Of a stretch of 64,000 bases of DNA, positions 16,531-24,990 are shown piece after piece. The number at the start of each line of letters is the position of its first letter. Within the stretch, counting starts at the first letter, position 1. Origin of the DNA: Clostridia bacterium (GTDB lineage: Bacteria > Bacillota > Clostridia > Oscillospirales > Butyricicoccaceae); NCBI GenBank assembly GCA_017408985.1, contig JAFQTO010000044.1:1-64000 (forward strand), given 5' to 3'. The position numbers were made by a program, and so were the translations under genes. The notes under the pieces are model-generated. The model was not told the origin of the DNA. It worked only from the letters and a program-made list of their open reading frames with translations, and searched no databases.

Positions 16531-17721
16531 ATGACCTTGAGCCTTGACATCTATCAGACTGCGGCTGTGGCGGTTTTCGTCTATGCCCTGGGCAGTTTTG
16601 TCAAGAAGAAAGTATCCTTCTTCGAAAAATACTGCATCCCCGCATCGGTCATCGGCGGTATTCTGTTCGCCCTTCTGACGCTGGGTCTTAACCTGACAAA
16701 CGTTATGACCATTACCACCGATACTACTTTGCAGAATATTTTTATGACCCTGTTCTTTACCAGCGTAGGTTACACCGCCAGCCTCAAACTGCTCAAAAAA
16801 GGCGGCGTGCAGGTGGTGGTATTTCTGATGGTCGCCACCCTGCTCATCGTATTGCAGAACGTGGTGGGCGTATCTCTTGCAAGCCTGCTGGGTCTTGACC
16901 CCCTGATGGGTCTGTGCGTAGGCTCCGTGCCTCTGGTAGGCGGTCACGGCACCTCGGGTGCATTCGGACCTATGCTTGAAAACACCTTCGGCGTTGCGGG
17001 CGCATCCACCGTATCCATAGCCGTTGCAACGTTCGGTCTTATTATCGGCGGCATCGTGGGCGGACCCGTTGCAAGACGCCGCATCCGCAAGCATAATCTT
17101 ACCGCTGAGGAGTCTGCCGAGCAGAGTGATTACACTGAGGGCAACTCCGCCAATCCCCACTCCCCCGAGGAGTTTATGAAGGCGTTTTTCATTCTGTTCG
17201 TCGCCGCAGGTATCGGAAGCGTTATCTCCACTCTGATACAGAAGACGGGTATCACCTTCCCCTCCTACATCGGTGCCATGCTGGCAGCCGCGCTGCTGCG
17301 CAACATCTCCGACTCCACGGGCAAGCTGACCGTTGTTGAGGATATCGTCAGCCTGCTGGGCAACGCCTGCCTGACCCTCTATCTTGCGATGGCGCTGATG
17401 AGCCTGCGTCTGTGGGAGCTGGCAAATCTGGCTCTGCCCATGCTTGTCATCCTTGCTGCACAGACCGCGCTTATTATTCTGTTTTCGTATTTCCTGGTGT
17501 TCCGCATAATGGGCAGAAACTACGAAGCCGCCGTTATGTCCTCTGCCACCTGCGGCTTCGGTATGGGTGCCACACCCAACGCCATTGCCAATATGCAGGC
17601 TATCACCAACGTATACGGCGCCGCTCCCAGAGCATTCTTCGTAGTGCCTCTGGTGGGCAGTCTGTTCGTTGACTTTGTCAACAGCGGTATACTGACTCTG
17701 TTTATCAACATCTTCTCCTGA
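16531..17721 (+). CDS. gltS: Sodium/glutamate symporter GltS
   Basis: 396 residues with about ten membrane segments in two inverted halves. The re-entrant loops carry GGHGTSGAFGP (about 130-140) and the pseudo-symmetric CGFGMGATPNAIANM (about 336-350), both hallmarks of GltS. It imports glutamate with Na+. A hydrophilic loop lies about 185-210. It has its own promoter and terminator and no partner genes. Confidence 0.95.
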   Translation: MTLSLDIYQTAAVAVFVYALGSFVKKKVSFFEKYCIPASVIGGILFALLTLGLNLTNVMTITTDTTLQNIFMTLFFTSVGYTASLKLLKKGGVQVVVFLMVATLLIVLQNVVGVSLASLLGLDPLMGLCVGSVPLVGGHGTSGAFGPMLENTFGVAGASTVSIAVATFGLIIGGIVGGPVARRRIRKHNLTAEESAEQSDYTEGNSANPHSPEEFMKAFFILFVAAGIGSVISTLIQKTGITFPSYIGAMLAAALLRNISDSTGKLTVVEDIVSLLGNACLTLYLAMALMSLRLWELANLALPMLVILAAQTALIILFSYFLVFRIMGRNYEAAVMSSATCGFGMGATPNAIANMQAITNVYGAAPRAFFVVPLVGSLFVDFVNSGILTLFINIFS

Positions 17722-17748
17722 TAATATCTGTAACCCCGACAAATATCA

Positions 17749-17784
17749 ACTCCCCGTAAGCCTTGAGCTTACGGGGAGTTTTTC
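17749..17784. terminator. Terminator between gltS and the LuxR-like gene
   Basis: ACTCCCCGTAAG pairs with CTTACGGGGAGT, followed by TTTTTC on the plus strand. The stop codon of the convergent regulator (17769-17771) lies inside the stem. Confidence 0.93.
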
Positions 17785-19454
17785 AGGTCTGCATCAGCCG
17801 TTTTGCCGCTGATCTTCATCAGCGCGGCGTATTCTTTGAGCTGTTTGCGGGAGGATACGCCAAGCTTGGAGTAGATATTCTTGTTGTGATATTTCATCGT
17901 GTTCTGGTTGATATTGCATATCTCCATTATCTCTTTTGCCTGCTTGCCCTCCATATACAGGTCGAATATCTCCCGTTCCTTGGCGGTCAGGGTGTGCAGG
18001 CATTGCAAAAACTGTTCAAAGCTGTCGCGGTCAACCGTGGGTATGCGCTCTTCGGCAAGGTGACCCAGATAGGTCTGCGCCTGCTCAAGCCGATGCTCTG
18101 CCGTATCCTTTTCACCGCTGAGGCGCTCCACCTGCCGTTCTATATCCATATCACGGGCAGACAAAAACTCAAACAGATCGTTTATCTCCAAAAACGGGGT
18201 CTCTTTTAGCTGTTTGTGGTCGTCGGTCTTGATAGAGCCAAGCGCATCCTTGAGCGGCTTGATATATTTTTTGCTGACTGCGAAGGATGCGGCAATGCTC
18301 ACAGCCAAAAGTGCCACCACTATCCAGATCAGCGCTTTTGAGCTGCCGTCCACCTCTTTGTGCAGGATATCCAGGGGCATAAGCACCGATACCGTCCACT
18401 CCTGCCCGCTGTAGGGCGAGCCGTTTGGGTACAGCCTGACGGACAGAGTCTTGCCGCCGTAGGTTGAGCCGTCACCCATATAATGCACGAACCCGTCGTG
18501 GTTGCCGTAAGCGTTGAGGTCGTACTCCCAGCGGTTGCCCGTAAGATAGGTATTGCCCGCCACCAGCCCCTGCGAGGTCAGGACTCCGTCCCCACTCCCG
18601 GGCGCCATTACGGTAAATATACTTTCGATCTCGCCGCCCTTTGGCGTATAGAGCATCTTGAACTGGCGGTCGCTTATCTCCACACCGCAAACGCCGAACA
18701 CCGTACCGTCCTTTGCTATCAGGGGCACACAGAGCAAAAATCCCGACTCGCTGTTATCCCTCAGGGTGACTCTGCCGCTCCAGTAATAGAGCCGCGACAG
18801 GGGCAGGTCAGGGTTTCGGCGGGCGGTGTCCATAACCTGCTCAAAAACCTGCAGGTCGGCTTGGTCAAACTCCATCTTCCACTGACCCAGCAGCATTATG
18901 CCGTTGTCTCTGGCTATATCGGCAGGACCGCGGAGATAGTGGAGCACCACACCCAGCGCACCCGTAGCTGTGGGCTGGGTCTTTTTGATAAATATTCCTG
19001 CTTTTGTACCGTCGCTGTCGGTCTGGGATGCGTCAAGCATCAGAAATACGCCGCCGCAGCTTCGGTCGGTCACCGTATGTATCAGGGTCTGTATATGCTG
19101 CTCAAGCAGGGGCTCAATAAGGTCGGGGCGGCTTTGCATCTGGGCTGCGGTTATGCCGTTTTTATCGAAAAACTGCTGGCTTGCTGCCGATATGCTCTCG
19201 GCTATGGTTATGCCGCCCAGCGACGTACTGCCGAAATCGTCCTCGATGGAATCGGACAGCACCGACAGCTGCACCGCAAGATTGCTCTGTACGCGTTTGT
19301 CTTCTTTGCCCGTGATGCCGAACAGGGTAAGCAGCAGGGCAAACGCCAGCACCACCGACACCGAAACAAGGATAAAGAACAGAAGCAGCCTTCTGTGCAG
19401 GGTTCTTTTTTTATCTTTAAGACCGCGCAGCAGTCTCAGTGCCTTTTCTGCCAT
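17769..19454 (-). CDS. Membrane-anchored sensor with LuxR-type DNA-binding domain
   Basis: 561 residues. Basic N-terminus, membrane helix (about 22-45), a large extracytoplasmic domain (about 46-370) with Cache-like features (GVFLMLDASQTD; FGVCGVEISDRQFKML), second helix (about 373-393), a juxtamembrane and coiled-coil region (about 395-470), then a LuxR helix-turn-helix at about 490-550 (LTAKEREIFDLYMEGKQAKEIM). One protein thus joins an external sensor to DNA binding without kinase or receiver. The gene for an extracellular solute-binding lipoprotein lies 39 bp upstream on the same strand, so the two probably work together. The ligand is unknown. Confidence 0.82.
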   Translation of the reverse strand: MAEKALRLLRGLKDKKRTLHRRLLLFFILVSVSVVLAFALLLTLFGITGKEDKRVQSNLAVQLSVLSDSIEDDFGSTSLGGITIAESISAASQQFFDKNGITAAQMQSRPDLIEPLLEQHIQTLIHTVTDRSCGGVFLMLDASQTDSDGTKAGIFIKKTQPTATGALGVVLHYLRGPADIARDNGIMLLGQWKMEFDQADLQVFEQVMDTARRNPDLPLSRLYYWSGRVTLRDNSESGFLLCVPLIAKDGTVFGVCGVEISDRQFKMLYTPKGGEIESIFTVMAPGSGDGVLTSQGLVAGNTYLTGNRWEYDLNAYGNHDGFVHYMGDGSTYGGKTLSVRLYPNGSPYSGQEWTVSVLMPLDILHKEVDGSSKALIWIVVALLAVSIAASFAVSKKYIKPLKDALGSIKTDDHKQLKETPFLEINDLFEFLSARDMDIERQVERLSGEKDTAEHRLEQAQTYLGHLAEERIPTVDRDSFEQFLQCLHTLTAKEREIFDLYMEGKQAKEIMEICNINQNTMKYHNKNIYSKLGVSSRKQLKEYAALMKISGKTADADLKNSP

Positions 19455-19493
19455 AGGGCTGCCCCTCCTTTCTCCCGTTTTATGCCGTGCCTG

Positions 19494-20843
19494 TTATCTG
19501 ATCTCCGCCAGCGCCTCGGTCAGCCTGAGTGCGGCTGTGCTGAGGTATTCTGTTCTGTGGTTTTTGAGCAGTTCTTTGAATTCGGTTTCAAAGCCGCTGC
19601 TGTCCGAATCAAAATCGGGGTAATCGGGCGCGGTAAAGAAGGTGTAGGAGGCGTACATATCCATAACGGTGGTCAGCATCTTCTTGATACTGCCGTCCTC
19701 CATAGCCTGCACGTAATCGGGCATCAGCTGTTCAAACGCCTCTTTGGTTACGGGCAGATATCCCGTCTGTCCCACGAACTTCATATTATGCTCGGCATCG
19801 GTCAGCCATTTGAGGAACACGGCTGCGGCGTACTCTTTTTTCTCGGTGCTTTTTGCCACCATCAGTCCGCCGCCCCGCTGCAGGGCGGTTTTTTGCCCGT
19901 TCTCAAACACGGGGTAGGGCAGAATATCGTACTCGACCTCCTCCACCCTGCCGTCGGGGTAGGTAACTGTACTGCCGTAAAACAGTATGCCTGCCGACGA
20001 GCCCGTGGAACATATTATATCGCCGGTTTTGGACAGATCGGAGGAATATCCGTTATGTATGGCAAAGCCGCCCTTTACCGCAGGATAGTATGCAGTCTCA
20101 AAAACCCATGCAAGCTCGTCGGTATCAAGCTCAAGGCTCTCCCCCGAAAAGATACTGCCGCCCAGCTGTGACGTGCCCACCTCGGCAAAATTGAACCAGG
20201 AGTCGGCAGAATAAAACTGCCTGCCGTCATCCGCAACGTCGGGGGTCTGTTCATCTGTCCATTTATAGTAGCTCTGTGCCAGCTCTGCCAGTCCCTCAAA
20301 TGTATACAGCTTGCTCTCCTCTGCGCCCGTCGCCTCGGCAAAGGCATCAAACAGGGTACGGTTGAGATACAGCACCTCGGTAGATTTGGCAATGGGGAAT
20401 ACGTACAGTCCGCCGTCCTGCAGTCTGCCTTCTTCTATAAACGAGTCAACGTAGCCGTCAAGCTCGGCTTGGGTGAAATATCCGTCAAGATCTGCCAGCA
20501 TACCCTTCCCGGCAAACTTGACAGCAGTTTTGGGGTATCCGGTAAAGATGTCGGGCATATCCGGTGCGCCGGGGTCACCGCTGACTATCATATCCAGGCT
20601 CTTGCTCAGCTCCGTGCCGGAAGAAATAGCAACAACGTTTATGAGTATGCCTTCCTGCTTGCCGACCGTACCGTTAAACTCGTCTATAAGCTCGTCCATA
20701 GTACGCTGCATATCCCCGCCGTAGTTGTGCCACATATGCAGTGTGACGGGGTCATCGGGGTCAAGAGGGGATCTGTCCCCGCAGCCGCATAAGCAGATCA
20801 AGCCAAGGGCAAGGATCACCATAAGCACCGATCTTTTCTTCAT
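19494..20843 (-). CDS. Extracellular solute-binding lipoprotein (family 1), no permease nearby
   Basis: 449 residues. Signal peptide with lipobox LCGC (Cys21), then the sugar-type family-1 binding-protein pattern (VTLHMWHNYGGDMQRTMDELIDEFN; AKSTEVLYLNRTLFDAF; GGGLMVAKSTEKKEYAAAVFLKWLT). These proteins usually deliver oligosaccharides to an ABC transporter. Here no permease or ATPase gene is adjacent. The next gene is the membrane LuxR-like sensor, so it may act as a ligand-presenting subunit for signalling rather than uptake. Start ATG follows GGAGGGAG. Confidence 0.88.
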   Translation of the reverse strand: MKKRSVLMVILALGLICLCGCGDRSPLDPDDPVTLHMWHNYGGDMQRTMDELIDEFNGTVGKQEGILINVVAISSGTELSKSLDMIVSGDPGAPDMPDIFTGYPKTAVKFAGKGMLADLDGYFTQAELDGYVDSFIEEGRLQDGGLYVFPIAKSTEVLYLNRTLFDAFAEATGAEESKLYTFEGLAELAQSYYKWTDEQTPDVADDGRQFYSADSWFNFAEVGTSQLGGSIFSGESLELDTDELAWVFETAYYPAVKGGFAIHNGYSSDLSKTGDIICSTGSSAGILFYGSTVTYPDGRVEEVEYDILPYPVFENGQKTALQRGGGLMVAKSTEKKEYAAAVFLKWLTDAEHNMKFVGQTGYLPVTKEAFEQLMPDYVQAMEDGSIKKMLTTVMDMYASYTFFTAPDYPDFDSDSSGFETEFKELLKNHRTEYLSTAALRLTEALAEIR

Positions 20844-21093
20844 ATTTCTCCCTCCTTGTGTGGATTTTTGTCAAAAAACCTTAAATTTTTGGCCTTTCCC
20901 ACCCTTTTTGAGCAAATGGGGTGGGGTAAAAATCCCAAAAACAGGTACAATGAACCTAACAGACAGCCGAAGCTCACCCGACGAGCTGCATAAGCCCAAG
21001 AGGAGCAGAGGTATCGTTAACAGTATTTTAACACAGATCCCCGCTATTTTTCAACTATTCCCGCCGTATATCTCAAAACAAGGAGGCTTTGTT

Positions 21094-21357
21094 ATGACCG
21101 CACGTTATTATACCTCTACCGCAATATATATGGTCATCCCCTCTGAGGGCGGCCACCGATACAGATTTCTGTGTGAGGATACCGTCACACCCGTATGCAC
21201 CACCTCGGTCTACGCCTCCCCCGACCCTTTTCAAACGGCGCTGACCGCGTGGGAAAAGGAAGGCAGACAGCACTTTGAGCTTTGCCCGCGATGCGGCAAG
21301 TGGATAGCCGCGGACTCATATCCCGCACACGCTTCACACTGCACCCCGCCCAAATAA
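21094..21357 (+). CDS. Small protein with C-terminal zinc-finger-like motif
   Basis: 87 residues, function unknown. The C-terminus carries CPRCGKW, then H and C residues (YPAHASHC) that could hold zinc. ATG at 21094 follows AGGAGG with 8 nt spacing; the same frame is open further upstream but lacks a start signal. It heads a series of three small envelope genes on the plus strand. The stretch 20844-21093 holds only short AT-rich sequence and the leader. Confidence 0.65.
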   Translation: MTARYYTSTAIYMVIPSEGGHRYRFLCEDTVTPVCTTSVYASPDPFQTALTAWEKEGRQHFELCPRCGKWIAADSYPAHASHCTPPK

Positions 21358-21408
21358 AAATCAGTCCCAAAACACCATTCTTATATAAAAACAAAAAGGA
21401 GGATCCGT

Positions 21409-22449
21409 ATGATGAAAACACGTTTTGCAAGTTTGGCGCGTACAGCACGCACCGCAGGAAAGAGACTGCTGACGATCTTGCTTGTTCTGTCGATGCTGTT
21501 TGCCTTGTGTGCCTGCGGAGATGCGGATGCCTCCCCCGGCACGGCAGACGGCAATACCGGCAACAGCGCATCCGACTCAAAAGAGAGCAGAAGCGGCACA
21601 ATCGACACAAGCGGCGGCGATACAGACGGCGGTGGCGCAGACAAGATCAAGGACAATTACGCTTTGCCCGACGACTATACCAGCGGCTACGATTTTTATA
21701 CCCGAATAGCCGACAAGCTCACCGCACTGGTCACCGATACCATAGACGCCAACAACAAACGGCTTGAGGAGGCAGACCCCAACGCGTTTTTCAACAGTGA
21801 CCAGTATATGCTCCTGCTGTTTCTGCCCTACAACTCTCTGGGTATGGCTATGACGTCGGGGTTCGGCAAGGATGCCACCGTATCCACCATCAAATCCACC
21901 TACAGCATACTCGGCGGCGACGGCGTGCAGGTGACCCAGAACGCAAACGGCGGGTTTATAATCGCCTACCAAAGCGAGGACTACCTGACCAAGGAAAAGC
22001 AGGATATCGTTGAGATCATAGACTACTCAAACGGAAGCATCCGCTACGAGACCACCACCAACGGCGTTACTCAGGCGTTTTATGAGTTCGTCTCGCTGGG
22101 CAATGACCGTTTCGCGATGCAGAGCCGCACCCACCGCAGTATACTGACCTACAAAAACGGTGAGATAACCGAGCTTACTCACAGCTACACCGTCTACGAG
22201 GAGGACTGGGAAACGGGTGAGCTTAGCCCGCAAAGCAAATTCTACGACAGCACCGCCGACTCCATCTGGGGCAGGAAAGAGCTTGACGAAAGCTGGGTGC
22301 TGGAGCATCAGGCGCAGGATGCACTTGAGCGTATATTCAAGGTAAAAGACGGAGTAATGACCGTAGAGGGTGTCAAGATCAATACCAACTGGGACACGGG
22401 CGAGAGCACCTATACCCCAATGGAACCTATAGAGATGCCGCTGCCCTGA
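21409..22449 (+). CDS. Hypothetical lipoprotein
   Basis: 346 residues. A long basic N-terminus leads to a hydrophobic stretch and lipobox ending ALCACGD (Cys about 36). A Ser/Thr/Asp/Gly-rich low-complexity linker (about 40-80) follows, then a globular domain of unknown family with many Asp, Glu and Tyr. Probably surface-anchored. The next gene, also a lipoprotein, starts 22 nt downstream, so they are probably co-transcribed. Confidence 0.75.
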   Translation: MMKTRFASLARTARTAGKRLLTILLVLSMLFALCACGDADASPGTADGNTGNSASDSKESRSGTIDTSGGDTDGGGADKIKDNYALPDDYTSGYDFYTRIADKLTALVTDTIDANNKRLEEADPNAFFNSDQYMLLLFLPYNSLGMAMTSGFGKDATVSTIKSTYSILGGDGVQVTQNANGGFIIAYQSEDYLTKEKQDIVEIIDYSNGSIRYETTTNGVTQAFYEFVSLGNDRFAMQSRTHRSILTYKNGEITELTHSYTVYEEDWETGELSPQSKFYDSTADSIWGRKELDESWVLEHQAQDALERIFKVKDGVMTVEGVKINTNWDTGESTYTPMEPIEMPLP

Positions 22450-22471
22450 CCGTGAACAAGGAGGTTGAACT

Positions 22472-23152
22472 ATGAAAAAACTGTCGTTATTGCTGCTGAT
22501 CGCTCTTACAGCAATGGCACTGTGTGCCTGCTCTGCGGATGCCGCGGAAGAGCTTGCAAAGGGCGTGGGCAGTCTTGTTTCACAGATGCAGACCGGCACA
22601 CCGTCAGACGGCGACGGTAACCCCGATGAATTGAACAGCATCACAGACCGGCTGACCGACACCTCCGCCCTTGACGGTCTCAGCGAGGCAGACAAGCAGA
22701 AGCTTATGGAGGAAGCCGAAAAGGAAGGGGTAGACCTGACGTTTGACAAGGACGGGCAAATGGTCTATAAGGACGAGGACGGCACGGTGGTGCAGCAGAA
22801 CGATGACGGAAGCTGGTCAGCCGTGGGTGCTGACGGCGAGACCGCACAGTTCGGCGGCGACTGGCCCGACAATGAGTTTACGCGGCTGATACCCAAGCCG
22901 TCCTTCTCACTTACCGCTGCGTCTTCCGACTCACAGCAGTTTTCCGTGGCTTTCGTAGGTGCGGATGCGGAGATCATACGCCAATACGCTCAGCAGGTAA
23001 AAAAGTCAGGCTTTGACAAGGACGTTGCGGAGGAAGACCAAAATCTGTTCGGCATTGCCGTGTATAATTTCTCGGCAAGCGACGGCAAAGGACACCGCAT
23101 AGAGATATTCACCGCCGCAGGAGTCAGCGGCCTGACAGTAACCAAGGAATAA
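22472..23152 (+). CDS. Hypothetical lipoprotein
   Basis: 226 residues. Signal peptide MKKLSLLLLIALTAMALC with lipobox LCAC. An acidic middle has FDKDGQMVYKDEDGTVVQQNDDGSW, an EF-hand-like but non-canonical acidic repeat. The C-terminal domain (about 130-226, containing FVGADAEIIRQYAQQVKKSGF) resembles small domains seen in other clostridial lipoproteins. No function assigned. Ribosome site AAGGAGG. Confidence 0.75.
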   Translation: MKKLSLLLLIALTAMALCACSADAAEELAKGVGSLVSQMQTGTPSDGDGNPDELNSITDRLTDTSALDGLSEADKQKLMEEAEKEGVDLTFDKDGQMVYKDEDGTVVQQNDDGSWSAVGADGETAQFGGDWPDNEFTRLIPKPSFSLTAASSDSQQFSVAFVGADAEIIRQYAQQVKKSGFDKDVAEEDQNLFGIAVYNFSASDGKGHRIEIFTAAGVSGLTVTKE

Positions 23153-23210
23153 CGCCCTGTGAGGCTTAAACAACACATTACAAACCAACAGACTGAAAGG
23201 AGAGCGTACT

Positions 23211-23627
23211 ATGGCTTTTTGTTCCAAATGCAGTACTCCCATAGAGGAGAATACCAAGTTCTGTCCCCAATGCGGCGCATCAGCCCATCCCAAGACTGCA
23301 AACGACCCGGACACCACGGTACTCTATGACAGCGCGGATATCGAAAAGAACAAGCTGATGGCGGCTTTGGCGTACGTGCTGTTTCTTATCCCCCTGCTGG
23401 CGGCAAAAGACTCACCGTTTGCCAAGTATCATACCAATCAGGGACTGATACTGTTTATTGCGGGTATTATCTGCTCGATGCTTCTGATAATCCCCATAAT
23501 CGGTTGGATACTCGCTCCCATAATCAGCATCGCGATCACCGTTCTTGCCGTAATGGGCATAATCAACGCACTGGGCGGAAAAACCAAGGATCTGCCCATC
23601 ATAGGAAAGTACAGGATCCTCAAATAA
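23211..23627 (+). CDS. Zinc-ribbon membrane protein (DUF4870-like)
   Basis: 138 residues. An N-terminal zinc ribbon (CSKC at about 4-7 and CPQC at about 18-21) is followed by three membrane segments (about 45-120) around a KYHTNQGLILFI motif typical of DUF4870 proteins. Function unknown. It follows the lipoprotein gene by about 58 nt with a good GGAG site. Confidence 0.82.
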   Translation: MAFCSKCSTPIEENTKFCPQCGASAHPKTANDPDTTVLYDSADIEKNKLMAALAYVLFLIPLLAAKDSPFAKYHTNQGLILFIAGIICSMLLIIPIIGWILAPIISIAITVLAVMGIINALGGKTKDLPIIGKYRILK

Positions 23628-23647
23628 TATCTCATTTTCTCCTGACA

Positions 23648-23716
23648 CCACAGCCCGGGACGCAAGTGTCCCGGGCTGTGGTCTTAAAAAAATAAAACTC
23701 CCGAAATTCGGGAGCC
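23648..23716 (+). terminator. Paired hairpins after the zinc-ribbon gene
   Basis: A perfect 14 bp stem (23648-23661 with 23668-23681) is followed by a shorter CTCCCGA/TCGGGAG stem. The T-run is weak, but stem strength and position indicate a terminator. Confidence 0.7.
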
Positions 23717-23862
23717 TTCAATAAAAAAGAACGCTCGTCTGAGCGCCCCAACACTTATAGTATAACACGGCAGGACGATCAAGTCAACGATTATCTGAAT
23801 TGTGCTGATAATTTCTACGTTTCGCACAAAAACCGTCTGCAAAGCTTGTGAAAGTTCACATA

Positions 23863-23891
23863 TTGCATTTTTCCCATTCCTGTGGTACTAT
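23863..23891 (+). promoter_or_regulatory. Promoter of the structured RNA
   Basis: TTGCAT (23863-23868), 17 nt spacer, TACTAT (23886-23891). Confidence 0.6.
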
Positions 23892-24079
23892 ATAGACACA
23901 GAAAGGGTGAGACCAATGTACTGAAAAGCTCCGGTTCTGAAACAAAAGAACCGAAGGGACAGAGGCTCAAAAAAACATCTTCCGATAACATAGATTTTTA
24001 GGGTAATAACTCACAGGAATTGAAGGCGGAAGCAATTCTGAAACGGAGCCGAGTCCAAGTAAAAGAAAGAGAGGTAATC

Positions 24080-24109
24080 ATGAGAGATCCCAATATTTCA
24101 GAAAAATGA
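24080..24109 (+). CDS. Nine-codon open reading frame at the end of the structured RNA
   Basis: ATG at 24080 follows GAGAGAGG with 6 nt spacing and encodes MRDPNISEK before TGA. The stop lies within the left arm of the terminator, so a ribosome here would block terminator folding. It may be a leader-type peptide or chance. Confidence 0.35.
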   Translation: MRDPNISEK

Positions 24110-24156
24110 CCCTCAGCGATGTGTGAAGAAACACGCTGAGGGTCATTTGTTTTTTT
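24104..24156 (+). terminator. Terminator of the structured RNA
   Basis: A perfect 15 bp stem (24104-24118 with 24134-24148) is followed by GTTTTTTT. Confidence 0.93.
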
Positions 24157-24206
24157 GGGGAACCGCTTTTGGTCTTGAGGTTCATTTCTGTTTTACAGCT
24201 ATGAGA

Positions 24207-24235
24207 TTGACATCCCGAGCGCGGGGTGTTATATT
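24207..24235 (+). promoter_or_regulatory. Promoter and possible operator of the aldolase gene
   Basis: TTGACA (24207-24212), 17 nt spacer, TATATT (24230-24235). The spacer contains CCCGAGCGCGGG, a short dyad that could be an operator between -35 and -10. Confidence 0.75.
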
Positions 24236-24267
24236 TTTTGTACAGAAATCTGAGGACGGTGGCGCGT

Positions 24268-24816
24268 ATGGAAAAATATATTCCCGTGGTGGTCATAAAA
24301 GAGCTTGGCGAGGTGGATATCATACTGCCCGCCCTCAAAAACATCGGCATAAACTGCGCCGAGATAACCTTCCGCACAAGCTGTGCCGGTGAGGCTATAA
24401 AGCGCGCGGTCAAAAACTACCCCGGCATGCTCGTCGGCGCGGGTACGGTAATCAACGCCGATCAATGCCGCGAGGCGATAGACGCGGGTGCGCGGTTTAT
24501 CGTGTCCCCCGGTCTGAGTGCCTCTGTTGCAAAGATATGCAAGGCCGCGGGAGTTCCCTACTACCCCGGCTGTGTCACTCCCACCGAGATCATGCAGGCG
24601 CTGGAGCTTGGGATAACCACCGTAAAGTTCTTCCCTGCGGGTGTCTACGGCGGTTTGTCTGCCCTCAAGGCGCTGTCCTCGCCTTTCCCGCAGGTCAGGT
24701 TTATACCCACGGGCGGTATCGACCGCTCGAATATGGACGAGTATCTCTCGTTTGACAAGGTGGCGGCCATCGGCGGCAGCTTCTTTGTCAAAGAAGCGCT
24801 GGATAGACTGAAATAA
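24268..24816 (+). CDS. eda: KDPG/KHG (2-keto-3-deoxy-6-phosphogluconate) aldolase
   Basis: 182 residues of the class I aldolase family that splits 2-keto-3-deoxy sugar-acid phosphates to pyruvate and an aldehyde phosphate. Visible motifs: EITFRTSCA (about 33), GAGTV (about 57), the Schiff-base lysine in TVKFFPAG (about 120), TGGI (about 150). Family length is about 205, so it is slightly compact. ATG at 24268 follows GAGGA; the frame extends upstream across the promoter. It opens a run of sugar-acid genes, pointing to uronate or aldonate catabolism. Confidence 0.92.
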   Translation: MEKYIPVVVIKELGEVDIILPALKNIGINCAEITFRTSCAGEAIKRAVKNYPGMLVGAGTVINADQCREAIDAGARFIVSPGLSASVAKICKAAGVPYYPGCVTPTEIMQALELGITTVKFFPAGVYGGLSALKALSSPFPQVRFIPTGGIDRSNMDEYLSFDKVAAIGGSFFVKEALDRLK

Positions 24817-24834
24817 CATAATACGGACGTTTTT

Positions 24835-24867
24835 GCTCCCCCGGCTCTGTGCCGAGGGAGCTTTTTG
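24835..24867 (+). terminator. Terminator after the aldolase gene
   Basis: GCTCCC...GGC pairs with GCC...GGGAGC, followed by TTTTTGTTT. Confidence 0.88.
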
Positions 24868-24931
24868 TTTGTGCGATATATTCAAAATCTGCTTTTGATG
24901 GGTGCAAAACGGCTGAGGTGCGCAAGATATA

Positions 24932-24959
24932 TTGTTATTTTTCTGCTTTTTGGTATAAT
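24932..24959 (+). promoter_or_regulatory. Promoter of the Gfo/Idh/MocA gene
   Basis: TTGTTA (24932-24937), 16 nt spacer, TATAAT (24954-24959). Confidence 0.65.
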
Positions 24960-24990
24960 CGTTACAAACGGGAACGGGAGGAAGTTTTTT

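Larger units (their letters stand above)
23897..24156 (+). ncRNA. Candidate stand-alone structured RNA
   Basis: A self-contained transcription unit of about 260 nt with promoter and strong terminator but no gene of normal size. GCTCCG (23928-23933) can pair with CGGAGC (24044-24049) to close a domain of about 120 nt. Inside are the hairpins GGTTCT/AGAACC (23933-23952) and GAATTG/CAATTC (about 24017-24038). A short reading frame of nine codons follows at 24080. I recognise no riboswitch class, 6S, SRP or T-box signature. It may be an orphan regulatory RNA. The next gene has its own promoter at 24207, so this is not its leader. Confidence 0.5.

Noticed and set aside
16450..17742. A 430-codon frame antisense to gltS
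   Set aside because: Composition is His/Gln/Gly-rich shadow sequence and GltS is clear on the other strand.
18483..20171. A 562-codon plus-strand frame over the LuxR-like and solute-binding genes
   Set aside because: It spans two real minus-strand genes and their intergenic gap and has no family match.
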